DNA of 64,000 nt from Rostratula benghalensis (Eukaryota > Chordata > Aves > Charadriiformes > Rostratulidae), in the NCBI GenBank assembly GCA_013399305.1, contig VXAI01000046.1, forward strand, positions 3,658,731-3,722,730, given 5' to 3'. Numbering within the stretch: the first letter of the stretch is position 1; every line of letters starts with the position of its first letter. The position numbers were made by a program, and so were the translations under genes. The notes below the pieces were generated by a model. It searched no databases. It was not told the origin of the DNA and was given only the letters and a program-made list of their open reading frames with translations. Shown here piece after piece: positions 22,501 to 34,705 of this stretch.

Positions 22501-25500
22501 ATGATGAGCAACAAGAATTTGTATCTAAAATAGGCTCCAGCAAATTTCCTTGTCACCCGCCAGGATGGTGACCTCTGCCACCACATGAAAAACAGAAATG
22601 GTATCCTGTGTTATGAAAGGTTACCTAGTAGAGCTGTATGAAATAATAAAAGAACCTCAAAGGCAAAACCTTTTCTGCGGTCACTGGTGTGACTAACAGG
22701 GTTTCTTTGTACTCATTTAAAAACATGTTGAGGCTTTGCTTGGGGAGGAATGGGGGGTGTAGAGAAAGGATCCCTGCGAGGTGGCAACAGACCAGAACAA
22801 TTTTCCAGCAAAAATTTCCAGCCAACCTAAAATTTGAATTCATGATGCTCTCAGGTAGGCTTTATATAACAACTAAATAATAGGTATACACTTGTGAGTC
22901 TCCATATTTGTCCTGTCTACACACGCTGGAAAGCCCAAAAGTATAGCTAAAAACGGGTCAAGCAAACAAGCCAAGAAGTAGAGTACAGCAAAGTGAGGCA
23001 TTCTGCTAAAGATGGAACACAACTTTCTCCTCCTCACTGCTTCACACTCCTGGATCATTCCAGAAATACTCCTCAGAATAACAGGATCCTTTTTGTTGTT
23101 GGTCTCACCATCTGCTCTGTCTGCCTCATTTACCACACACGGCCATGGCCATAGTCACTTCTGGCCTTGTCTAAGTTCCAAGCTGGCAGGGTAGAAGGAT
23201 GTGATCTGAAGAGGGTACCAGGAATCTCCACAATGGATTTTGATTTCTGACTGTGACTGACTTTCTTCTGTTCAATTTTTGATTCTACATCTTTGTAAAT
23301 ATCTGTAGGTGCTGCATACTTTCCACATTGTAGCCAGCCAGACTCATAAAGCAGTGTGAACTGGGGAAGTTCAGAAAAATGGCCTCGCTGCTCTGGGTCC
23401 TCCTTCCAGTGGTGCAGTTCTGCTCATTACTCTGAGCTTAGAGTTTCACTGCAGTTGCTGCTGCTGCATAGGGGATGAATGCAAAGGCACTAGCTTCATC
23501 AGCATTGGGTGGCTGGCCAGAGTTAGACCAGAAGTCCTTTCGTTTCGTTTCTCTGGGAGTGTCTATGTGGCTGAGGGATGTTATGTGCTCATTAACTTCT
23601 ATGCAACTCTTAGCTCTCCTTCTATTGCAAAACAGAAACAAATAACTAAGCCAAGTCTGATTGTGACTAGGGAAAAAAAAAAAGAAAAAAAAAAAAAAAG
23701 GAAAAGAAAAAAACCGAAAGGAAAAGGAAAACAACCCCCAAATTCCCTTTACAGCTTTTTCCAAAATACCTTTAAGCTGTCTGGAGTGACTCACTGATGT
23801 CTGCTACACATCAAAAGATCTAAAAGGTATATTTAAAAATAAAGCTAGAGAGATGAATATTAACTCTTCTTCAACCTCAGCTCCAGTTCTATTTATGGCT
23901 TGGTGTTCTGGGTTGAGACTGTTCTAAATCAACAGGAGAACCTATGCTTAAGCAACTACAGGATGATTAAAATAGCTGTCTCTTCATGTTGGGCCAGCAG
24001 AATGAGCTCTGCTCCTGCAGAAACTCAAGGCAAGCTCTGCTCCAAGCAGTATTTTATTAGCTCTGGGGACATAAAGAGCCTGCTTGGTTTGTCTTGCTGG
24101 TAAACACTTTGCCAGTCAAATACTGGCTTTTTAAAAGCCAATGTGAAAGAAGTCGGTGTGTAGTTTTCCAGAAATGTAAATCTCTTAATAGTGACTGCAC
24201 AAACCAGGGACTTAAAGGTGGAGGAAGAGGGAGAGGGAAATGGGTGCCAGTTCTTTGCATGTAGGCATGAAAAATGGGTGTGTTTTAAATTAATTTTACT
24301 CTGCTTGTATTTTAATAATGTGTTCCAAAAATCTTTAAAAAATTTTAACTGTCCCCTAAGAATGCAGGGAGTCCATGTCTTTTGGCCCCCTCTTCCCTGG
24401 GGAAGTCAGTGCACCGGTGGCGCAGCTGCTGCTTTGAAACCTCCCCACAAAGGGATTTTTCATGCATGCCCTGGACCATGGGGCTGTTGGAGTTCTCCCA
24501 CCAGCTTGTTAATTGCAGCAGTTTGTGTCCAGGGCTGCAATGTGGTATTTCCTATGTAAATGTAATTTCCTATGTAATGATAAACACATTATCATAGCAA
24601 ATAGGATAGAAGGGGAGGAGCATAACCCAGCACTGTGGATTGTAAGCATTCCTGAATAGCCTCTCTTATTACAGAACTCTGGAATGCTACAAACCATTTT
24701 CTTACCGAGGTGCTGCTGGGAATGGGAATGACTTCTTCACTGACAGGCCACCCATGAAGAGTATTTCTACGTTAGCTGCACAGATCTGTCCAGATGATGG
24801 TAAACCAGATTGATTTTTAATTTCAGTTTTGATTTCATCCCTTAATTTCAGCCTTTAGTGATGCATCTTCACAATCCCAGACAATTTGCAGCCAGCCACG
24901 TAAATATAACTTCAAACTGCCAAAACTGAAATGTTTGTAGATCTCTGAGACCAGAACAATTTGCAAACAATATAAGCAGCATGTGCCATCAACACATACA
25001 AAAAGTACACAGTGCACACAGTTGCAGAAGAAACAAAGTCTGCAGGTGGTCCTGAGTTTTACCTTCCTTGTACACAGCACCATCAACAATATCTGCTCAT
25101 TTTCCCGCATTAAAAGGTGACATACCAGTTTTCTTTCTGTAGTTAACAGCCAGGGTTGACTCTAGACATTAGCGAAATAGCTGCTTGGAACAGGAAATGC
25201 CTGTGCCACAAGCCTAGACCACTGATCTGGCTGTGGCTGGTATTCAGGCGGGAGACAGGCTGGCTGTGCCAAAGTTTGCAATCAAGAATGATCAGCAGCC
25301 CAGCAACTGAAGTTGCTGTTTCCAGGGTGGATTTTTCCCTTCTTGTCTTCATGGCTAGAGTAGCTCCATCCTATGTGCAAATTCTAGAGTTTAGCAGGTA
25401 GAAATGTAGTCATGTAGACTTGTAGATATTTTGATATTTTAAGTAGTTGCTTGAGTCATATTGAGCTGACCTATACAAAGCTCTGAGTGAAGGAAATAAT

Positions 25501-28500
25501 AGACATTGAAGATCTAAAATTATGTAAAAGATCTTCATGCAGTTTTCTTCAGTGTGAATTGTACCACACTATGTACTAACTTCCCTATCATCCCCATCTA
25601 CAAAATGCCATGCATTTAAATGTTTAAAATATATTTGAGTGTTGATCTTTAGTGTGGAGCAAATCGAAACCCAAAAAACCTCAGCTACATCTCTATTCTT
25701 CAAAATTCAGGGCTATCTGTGCCAGCAGTTCACAGAGGCTCCTTGATTATGGCACTGCATAGCTGTTGGCACATTGATCTTTTGCTATAATGAGTCAATG
25801 AGTTTGGTGTTTGGAGCTTAGCAAGACTTCTTTGAAACATCTAGTATGGTTCATTGGGTATCCCCGTGGCTTCTTATTTCGTAAGGTGGCGAATATCTCC
25901 CTCTCACTCCATTTTACCATCTCAGTTTTAAGTTTCAGCTAGAGAAGAATTTCAGAAGGCCTTGTTCAGTCATTTAATTAGCAGATGTCAAGTGAAGGGA
26001 GCAAGGAAAAAAATCTGAACCCATAGTCTCCTTTTCACAAATCAGATTGCTACTCAACATTGTGAATAACAACCTGAAGAATAGCATAGCCACAAATAAC
26101 ATATTCTTAGGGATGTGGGAAGAAAAGTCCCTGTTTCCCTGGTCCAATGAGCTTGTCTCCAAACACGATGAAAAGTTGCCTTTTGTCAGCTAACGCAAGT
26201 CTCATTCAACCCAGTTATCACTGAAGTGTATGTACTGGCTGTGTACATGGGCAAGTTTTTCCCAGGGATACCATGCTTTGGAGTCAAAATGCTTCTGAAT
26301 TTAAATGCCCTGAGACATCAGTATCTTTCGTGGTATTATATTTACAGTTCTTTGTGGTCAGTAAAGTAGAACCAAGATCTAATACGTGTGCAGTACAGTA
26401 CAATTGTTTTTGTACAAAGGTAGAAGCAAGTACGTGCAGCAGAGGGATGGGGTGCCTTGGCAGCTTACAGCAAACAAAGAAGCAAAAATAGCTTATAGAG
26501 TATTTTGACTATCAACAGTCTTGTTTAATGTAGAGGGGAAAGTGATATCGTTTGTGTATGGTTACAGTTCACAGATATATATACTTTTCCTGTAGTAATA
26601 TGGAATAACAGATGTTAGATGTGAAAAAAGTTACATTAGTTCACCCAGTTTACCCTGGGACTTCCCTATCATACCATTTTCAAGTGCTTGGAATGGGACA
26701 TTAGAAATCAACACTCCTTTTACAGTATTTTCTTTACACATTCTTTTCACAGGCAAATAGATTTCACATTTTGATTCCTGAGCTTTATCTGAAATAGTGT
26801 AATTTTGTACAATCTCATTTTTTTCACACTCCTCCCAGATTCTCATCAGAGTAATTCTGCTTTTAATTTTTGTGACTGGATTATTGTCTATTTTCCTTAG
26901 ATTTGTTAACAAGCTAATTATAGCAGTGAAATTGGAAACTTGTGTGTCATTTAAACATGTGGTGTTTGTGGCTTAGAAACATCTATGGGTTTGCTCCATG
27001 TGACATAAGAAAAGGTACTAGTGAGTTTTGGGTGCTTTTGAACAGTTTCCTTGTCCTTGATGAATAGATGGGTGGATAGGCTGGTCCCAGCTGTCACATT
27101 TCCCAGGCAATAGGTGGTACTTGGCTTTCTTTCCAGAAGGATGCTTGAGAGTTCTTCTCTGTGCTTTGACATAGTATGTAAACTGAGCTGCCTATTTTTT
27201 ATTTTTCAAAAAATATACCTGTAGTTTCCTTGTTTGCTAAAAATCTGTAATTAAGCCTTGTTCAGTTGCAAGAAAGATAAATTAGTTATGTTGGCTATAA
27301 AATGTTCTATTTTGATTAAGTTAGGATGAAATAAAGCCTGCTGATCTTAAAAGTAGCTTAAGCACAAGTACAGAATCATTATTATATTTCCAAGACAGCA
27401 TTTGGAAATAATATAATATGAAATTTACGTTGCTGATGACAGTAAAAGCTAAATGCAGGTGACATGAAACAATACTACTGGATGTCACCCTGATGCACTT
27501 GCATTGTTGAACAGACTCTGGAGGACAGTATAAGAACTGATGAAGCTGGTGTTAAAAGATGCCAGACGTATGAGAACTTTCAGGTATTTGAAGCATGAAT
27601 TAAAACTAACCCTCCATCTGTACAAATAACACTTTAAGAAAACAACGTGGAGAATTTTAAAACTGCTGAGTTTATTTGTATAATTTATTTCTCACATCTG
27701 TCTTTGCTCAGAACAGCACACAGAACAGTCACATTCACCTTTATAATAAATTCCTTGCATTGTGACCAAGCTGTGATAGTGCAGACAAAGCAAAGTTTAA
27801 CAAAGAGTTAAAGCATTGCATTGGTTCAATAAGACGCTTCTGGAATACTTGGAAAAGTGATGTAACGTTAGCATAGGCTCTCACAAGCCAAAGCACTAGA
27901 AGGTTGTATGGATAGCTGTTATTTTTATTGAAAACAGGAATTCTGGTTAAAAGACCACAGCTCTTTGCTTGTCTGTTGCACTCCTTTCTTCCTTCTGCTA
28001 CTGCTCTTTTCCCCAGCTGCAGCTCTTGGAATACAGTGAACTAGAGCCACATCCCCAAGATTTCAGCCCGCCTATCTGGGAGATGAAGCTGCTGCAGATT
28101 TCCCACTTCTTGAATTCCCACTTAGCATTCTTAACACTGGGTTGCAAACAACAAGATTATTTTGGAGAGCTTTTAATACTAAGGCGCTCATTTGTTGCTG
28201 CAGAGGAGTCTAGGGGACTGTGTCACCTCAAACTACCCTTTCCAAAATGTCCACTTCTAGGAACTGGATTTTATAGGCATGCTCAGCAATGAGAAAAATA
28301 AATTCTGTTACAGCAGACTTCATGGAATACTAAGGTGATATCAAGGCCCAGGAAATGCTCCATCTCTTTGGGCAAACATAAATCGTGGAAAAGGACATTT
28401 GTTTTTCTGACAGTGGCACATTAACAGATTGTGCCTTTGGCCCACTCTGACTTATGGAATCTGGAGAATCTGACCCGTAATTGTGATTGGGTGAAGGAAC

Positions 28501-28850
28501 ATCCTTCTAGAGAAACCTATATACACACACACATACAGAGGGAAATACACAAGAAAAAAGAAGTCTGTGTGTGCTGCGTGTTTGTATGGCCCACGTGGAT
28601 CCTATCCATAGCATGCAATTTCTTTGGCCAGTTTCCTTGTTTTCTGCGTGTTTTAGGGAACACAGCTGCTCTCTAGACCTTGATGCAAACTTGAATTAGA
28701 CTTAAAACAAACAAACAAATAAAGGCCATCTTCTGTTCTGGTGGAATGTATCAGCTCAATGCAATTGAACTGCTATAGTCAGCGTTATTCCCTACAGGGA
28801 GTAACTAATTAAAAAATGAAGGATTCCTCCTTAGCACTGGAGAGAACCAT
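22501..28850. other. Intergenic region, middle part
   Basis: About 6.3 kb without a supportable gene. It contains an A/G-rich tract (23670-23730), a small 18-bp-period duplication (24547-24577) and a short CA-rich patch near 28518-28535. Open frames such as 24191-24559 show no known domain and no splice context. Confidence 0.7.
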
Positions 28851-29150
28851 TATAGAATCGTGGAATGGTTAGAGTTGGAAGGGACCTTAAAGATCATCAA
28901 GTTCTAACCCCACTGCCATGGGCAGGGACACCTCCCACCAGAGCAGGTTGTCCAAAGCCCCATCCAGCCTGGCCTTGAACCTCTCCAGGGGATGGGGCAT
29001 CCACAGCTTCTTTGGACAACCTGTCCCAGTGTCTCATCACCCTCACTGTAAAGAATTTCTTCCTAATATCTAATCTAAATCTCCCCTCTTTCAATTTAAA
29101 ATCATTCCCACTCATCCTATCGCTAGACTCCCTGATAAGGAGTCCCTCCT
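28851..29150 (-). mobile_element. CR1 LINE 3' fragment, antisense
   Basis: Starts at a CR1 tail (TAGAATCGTGGAATGG on the plus strand) followed by the GGAAGGGACCTTAAAGATCA and CCATGGGCAGGGACACCTCC blocks. It extends through the region that encodes the RT C-terminus; on the minus strand peptides such as RFRLDIRKKFF and VMRHWDRL are readable. About 300 bp; the exact 5' boundary is uncertain by some tens of bases. Confidence 0.95.
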
Positions 29151-32100
29151 CATTCCCATTAATCCTATGGAAGCAGAATTCCAGGTAATTTCTTACGGTG
29201 ACAGAGTGAGCAAGGGGGAATGAAGATCACTTCTGTCCCTTGGTAGCTTTGCACAGTACTTTGTGTCACATCGCCCCCTCAAGGTATGTGTTAGAAAAGT
29301 GTTCTGGACATGCTTGGAAGGGAGTCACACCGTCACACCGATTTACATGCTTTAATCTTGTGTTCTAAATACTGTCACAGATGCTTGCTCTGGGCATTTG
29401 CCTAGTTTTAAAATTTTGTCCTTCATCTTGGGCATCTTGACTCTTAGAGAACAATCTTGACTCTTGTAAAGGGAGTTACTTGTGGTGTTATGATCAAACA
29501 CTGAAAAAATATGAGACTTTTATTTTCAAAGGATGTGCAGGAAATGGAAATAGATTTGTTAATGAGACAACGTGCTGCCGGAAATGTGTTTGTGGTATTT
29601 AATGTGCCGTAGCTTACTTTCATACACAGATGCATGCAGCTAAGCTTCTGCCTGCTGCAGAGACGGCATATAGCTCATGGAGCTGCTAAGCCAGCCTCTA
29701 GTAAAGCTTTTATTAAGCTGAGACCCTGTATTAGCATTTAGCTGTATTCTGACACTTTCTGTTGATGTTTTCAATGCCATTTGTCTGCCTCAGAGTTGCA
29801 CCTGCGCTGAGTAAAGAATTTGTTTCCTTGTGGTGGGTCTCCATTGCCATCTCCATATCTGAATGTTTCACTTTCACATTTTTGGGAAATAAGAGGTGAA
29901 AACCCAATCTATCAAGTTGCTCCTAGCTCTGGATTGGCATGGAGTGTTTTCAGAGCGTTTACTGCTTTCTGTGTTCAAAGCAAAACACTTGCTAATATCC
30001 TTTTCAGTTGAGTGTTCAGGACACCTGCCAGTCTCATTCCACACATCCTGAGTTTACCACTTGGAAAAGAAGAAACGTGCCATAGGAGATGGTAGCCTTT
30101 CTACCTTTATACATTTAATCTAGAAATTGAGGATGGATGTCTAGCCATAGATAGGAAGACTCCAGTATGTGTGCTCTGAACATAGCTGGCCTATTTTCCT
30201 CAGCTGTAGTTGTGAAGAAGGTTAGCCTTTGAACTTAAGCAAACAGGTCTACTTAGTAAAAAACTTCATTTAAATAACTTGCCAGATGGTATGCAAGAAT
30301 TGTCTGGCAAAGACTGAATTAGATTAGAGTTCTTCAGGTTAACATTCATTCCACTCCTCCAGTGTTGTCTCTTCTTCATTCCGTGCTCTCCAGTTTCTCC
30401 AGCAACTGAGGAATTCATATAAGGCAACAGTCTGCTTTACTTGATCCCCACTGAGTGTTGTTCCTCTAGTGATTTTGAAGGAAGCCAAGATCACATGGAA
30501 AATTCTGTTACTACACCAATAGGCCATATCATAATACATACACAAGGGAATTAAGTTACTATTTTCAAATATTTAAAGCCACAGATTTTATTTCTGAGAG
30601 ATACAACATAACAAAAGAACCTTCCAGGCAAACTTCCCACTGTAAATTTTTAGCATCTATACAAGATACCAATTCAGGGTTCTCGGTGGAGCCTGTAGCA
30701 TAGATGGATGACTAGATACATCCCACAAGAGGATGTTGTGTGCAATATCTATGTTGTAGTAGAGAAAATGATGTATTATATTAAACAGAAATTTCTAACT
30801 TCTAATGCCAGTTCATAGGTGCCCATTCTACACTGATTGCACCCATTATAAGCATGTTTGTAGGATTTATCTTAGCTATCGCCCAAATTGCTCTGGTCTA
30901 AGGAAGGATGGGAGCAAGAGATGGAACTCCAGTTCCAAATCAAGTGATTTGTACTCAAGAAATTGTACTGAAAAATCAAATTGAAAAGGAAAATGGTACC
31001 AAGAGCTTCTACTCCAGTTTTGCTTTGCATTCAACATCTCACTGCAAGCCACTTAAAACTACCCTTGTTGTACTAGTGCTCTTGAGATCTGAGTGCTCAT
31101 AGACTTGCATTATTGATCAATTATATTTCAGTAGGCAAAGAGGCTGCATTACAAATACAGTTATTGCTCTTCTAAATTGTCCTTATGCATCTTCACATAT
31201 GTGATAACTGCTTTGCATCTTGCCTCCCTAACAGATTCAGTCCTCCTTACTTAAGCATTTATCTTGGCAACCAGATAAAACCTTTAAAGGCTACCACATT
31301 TGCTGTGGGCATGGCAACTAAAACAAAGAAAGATGCAAATATTTGGGCAAAATTACACTGTTTATAGAGTTTCACTGAATGGCTGTCAAACCACAAACGA
31401 AAGGAGGAATAAAACTATATTATTATCTTGCAAAGGAACAAGGTGTCACAGCGTGGATGGTTTTGGCTCCCAAACATGAGACATCAGGGATGGCAGACGA
31501 AGGGCCTATCTTGGTAAGCTGATGCATTTTTATTTAGTAGTTTTTCATAGCTAAATGCTGCCCAGAGAAGTTGTAACTGGTGCCTGTCACTGTAGGAAGT
31601 GCTGTGCTTAGCAGAGTTAGGCAGTCCCTCCCAGTCTCCTTCCAGTTCCAAGCACCGTTTGTTCTTTTGTTACAGGGATCTTAATACCTCCACAGCAGGG
31701 GAGAAAGGACATACTTCTTTTTGTGTAATATTGCAAGTTGAATAGCTACATCTTAAAATAAAGGTAATAGTTGATGGTCAAAGGCCTCTTAAACTAAAGC
31801 AATGTGGGGTTTGTTTTTTTTTTTGCTTTGAGAAGTCAAGGTTTGCAGCCTTCCGGGCTAAAAAGAGGAACTCTTAAGAGAAAGCGGTAAATAGGCCTTA
31901 TAGCTCTAGACATTTTTGAGGATGTCTTTCTTCAGTAGTCTGCTATGTTCATTACAGTTTGTTGCAATGGGTCATGCCTTTTCCTCTTCTTTTAAAGATG
32001 CTACTAGCCACACACTCTCCACCCCCCGAAACTATAACACTGACTCTAATCTGCTACCCCGTTCAGACTGTAATTCTGTTAAATCCATGAGGGGCTTGGG

Positions 32101-33949
32101 GAAACAAGATGATTGTCTGCTATCGATTCTTACCTCACACTTGGATCTGTGAGTATCTTGCCAGAATATACTCTTCCAACATGGCTGCGCTTATAAAAAT
32201 GGTTCTAATGTAAGGTATCGTAGCTCTACTGGTTTTAGTGCATTGCCTGTAGTGGAGATGTAATGGTTCATACTGGAGGAGTTCGGCTCCAGTAACTGTG
32301 CAAGACTGTACTGCTCCTTTGAGACAGACCCTGGGTTTGTTTACCTAGAAAAGAAATTGGGTTTACTCTCCAGGTATATTATATCCACTGTAAAATCATG
32401 AAAGTGAGTGCTAAAATGAAACTGGATAATTAAAAGCATTTAAATGTATTTTTTTTTACCATATTTAATCCTTACTAACCAGTTGTTCTTCTTACTAACC
32501 AGTGCTTCTGAAAGACTAAGTATACTGCTAAAATAATCCACAGAATGAGGTACGAACTGATTGTTTTGGTTAAACTCTGGTTGCAAAATACTCCTGAGAG
32601 AAGGCGGAGTGAGGCTGCTGTGGAGGGGTAAAGGAGAAAAGCAGATTCAACTGCGGGTTTTTTTCTTGGTGTGCAAGGATGGGTGGGGCATGACAAGAAT
32701 TAAGTGTATGCACTGGGTAGAAAAGACAGAAAGAACTGCAGTCAAACCGCTGCTTTAATTTCATTTATGTCTTCATTATACACTGTGGCAGAGGGTGGGA
32801 AAAAACCAAACAAAAGGAGCCCTGGGATAATATATAAACATGCTGACATGGCCACCTTTTTGCTCCTTAAACTTGTACAAGTAGTTTTTGCTGTGTATCA
32901 AAGTTGTGTTGTATGAAACAACCTTTAAAATTGTGTCCTCCCAATTCACTTGTGCTCTATTTATATGATCTTTGTTAGAAAACTACACAAACACATGCTT
33001 TCTGCAGAACCTGTAAAATATGTGTTGGGAATGTTACTTAGCTGATTGATCAAATGTGACAGTTTTGAAGGACAGTGGATATGCGAGGAAGCTCTATGGC
33101 TTTGCGTCAAGATAAGATTGCAGCCATTTAATTCACAGTTTGATATCTATGATTTAATTCTGCTTCTCGCTAGACAGCTACAAATACAAACTAACTCCAC
33201 TGAGTGAGTCAAAGTAGTTTCTAATACTGTGGAAAATTGGATATTTCATGCTCTGAATTTCTCCCTGTTGTGCAAACAGAGTGAAAAAAGAACAAAGAGG
33301 GGTGAAGAATGATGTTCTACCAAGGAGATTTGTGACCACCATGACATCTTTGATACGAATATGTAAAATGTCTCATTTGAAAATCCATACAGAACTGTTA
33401 GCTTCTAAGATAATCTTCCATGAAACAGTGCTGTGGCATGTAAAATACATTGAGATAGTGCTTTTTGTGTCTATATGCAGGTCACACAACAGGCAAAACT
33501 GATGACAAAATTCTATTTCTCACATTAGGTACGGCAAGAGAAAAGGTCTAAACCTCCTAATATGCAGGAGCCGTAACAGTTCCTTAGGTTAAAAAAAAAC
33601 CAAAACAACAACACTTTTTTAGCTATTACAGCGGTGGACTTTATTTGCTACATTTGGAAAAGGAAATTAATATTTTTAATAGAATTTTGCATTGATTCAG
33701 TGTAAGCATGCAGATTGCCGAGCCTTAAAACTGTTACTCTGCATTGCCTGGACAAGCTGTAACACAATATCTGTACTTTCATTACCATTTAACTTAAATG
33801 TTACAGTCATGGAGTGATAAACTCAGGAACAAGCTAAATTTGAGGCCAGGTAACTTTTTTTAAAAAAGGTGCGAGGCAAAGCTATTTGCAAATAATCAGC
33901 AGAGACGGAAGACGACTTCTTGTCTGTAGGGAGAGGCTAAACAGGGCGG
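29151..33949. other. Intergenic region, USP3 side
   Basis: About 4.8 kb up to the CpG island. No gene with recognisable similarity on either strand. In mammals an antisense non-coding RNA (USP3-AS1) starts divergently from the USP3 promoter; a counterpart could lie here, but nothing in the sequence demonstrates it. Confidence 0.65.
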
Positions 33950-34242
33950 TTTTGAAGGCGAGACCTCACTGGGGCAGTGGATCTCACGGAACGGATGGCC
34001 TGAAGGCAGCCGCACCACGCACGAATTTCACGGGGGCTCGCCTTAGATGCACAGTTCTTCTGCGTCTTTGTGAGCGGAGCGCGGGCGGCCGGCGGCGATT
34101 CAAGGAGCGGAGCCTGGCGCCGCGCTCAGCTGCGGAAACCCCCAGCGGAGTTTGTGAGACGGAAGGGACGGAGACCCGCGAGGCGGCTGCCCCTGGCCGT
34201 GCCGCCGTACGGCCCCTCAGCCGCTTCCCGCCCGCGCCCCTC

Positions 34243-34350
34243 CTCAGCCGCGAGCCGGCCCCCGCGCCTTCCCTCAGCCGCGAGCCGGCCCCCGCGCCTT
34301 CCCTCAGCCGCGAGCCGGCCCCCGCGCCTTCCCTCAGCCGCGAGCCGGCC
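34243..34350. repeat. 30-bp GC-rich tandem repeat in the USP3 CpG island
   Basis: The core CTCAGCCGCGAGCCGGCC recurs at 30-bp spacing in four consecutive copies (three full 30-bp units at 34261, 34291 and 34321, preceded by a partial one). The full units are identical, implying recent expansion and possible length variation between individuals. It lies about 265-370 bp upstream of the USP3 start codon. Confidence 0.95.
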
Positions 34351-34540
34351 CTGCCGGACCGGGGCCTCCCCCCGCCCCGCACGGGAAGCGGCGGCAGCGC
34401 CGAAAGCCCGGCGGGCGGAGCGGCGGACGGGAGGCCGGTTCCTCGGAAAGCCCGGCGGTGCAGCGGAGAGGCGGGGTGAGGGAGTCACTGGGGCGCGGCT
34501 GCCCGCAAAGCCCGGCGCGCGGATCCGCGAGGCTGGCCCT

Positions 34541-34552
34541 AAGATGGCTGTT
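34541..34552 (+). promoter_or_regulatory. USP3: YY1 / TISU-like element in USP3 leader
   Basis: AAGATGGCTGTT resembles the shared YY1-binding and TISU (translation initiator of short 5' UTR) consensus around AAGATGGC. Such elements usually sit within about 30 nt of a CpG-island transcription start, so transcription probably starts shortly before this point. It also supplies the ATG of a short upstream ORF. Confidence 0.55.
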
Positions 34553-34576
34553 GTTCGCGGGGCGCCGTTGTTGTAG
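34544..34576 (+). CDS. Candidate upstream ORF (10 codons) in USP3 5' UTR
   Basis: ATG at 34544 in a strong context (A at -3, G at +4) opens a 10-codon frame, MAVVRGAPLL, stopping at TAG 34574-34576, 38 nt before the USP3 ATG. If the transcript includes 34544 it could lower or regulate USP3 translation. Whether it is included is unknown, since the transcription start cannot be read from sequence. No function is implied for the peptide. Confidence 0.35.
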   Translation: MAVVRGAPLL

Positions 34577-34614
34577 CGCCGTGAGGAGCCACCCGCCCCG
34601 CCGCCTCGCCCGCC

Positions 34615-34705
34615 ATGGAGTGCCCGCACCTCGGCTCCAGCGTCTGCATCGCGCCCGACTCGGCCAAGTTCCCGCAGGGCTCGCCCTCCTCCTGGTGCTG
34701 CAGCG
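34615..34705 (+). CDS. USP3: USP3 coding exon 1
   Basis: ATG at 34615 in a strong context (GCCATGG). It encodes MECPHL, SVCIAPDSAKF and SSWCCS, then one base, with donor G|GTGAGT at 34706. Cys3, His5 and Cys29 are expected zinc ligands. The start is fixed by identity with the MECPHL start of mammalian USP3. Confidence 0.98.

Noticed and set aside
24191..24559. 122-codon open frame in the intergenic region
   Set aside because: No similarity to a known protein, no convincing start context or splice sites; expected by chance in a window of this size.
33886..34576. Two overlapping stop-free frames of 168-197 codons upstream of USP3
   Set aside because: They lack a suitable ATG near their starts, coincide with the CpG island and the 30-bp repeat, and both strands are equally open. 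GC-rich composition explains them. Only the short ATG-initiated frame at 34544 is kept as a candidate.
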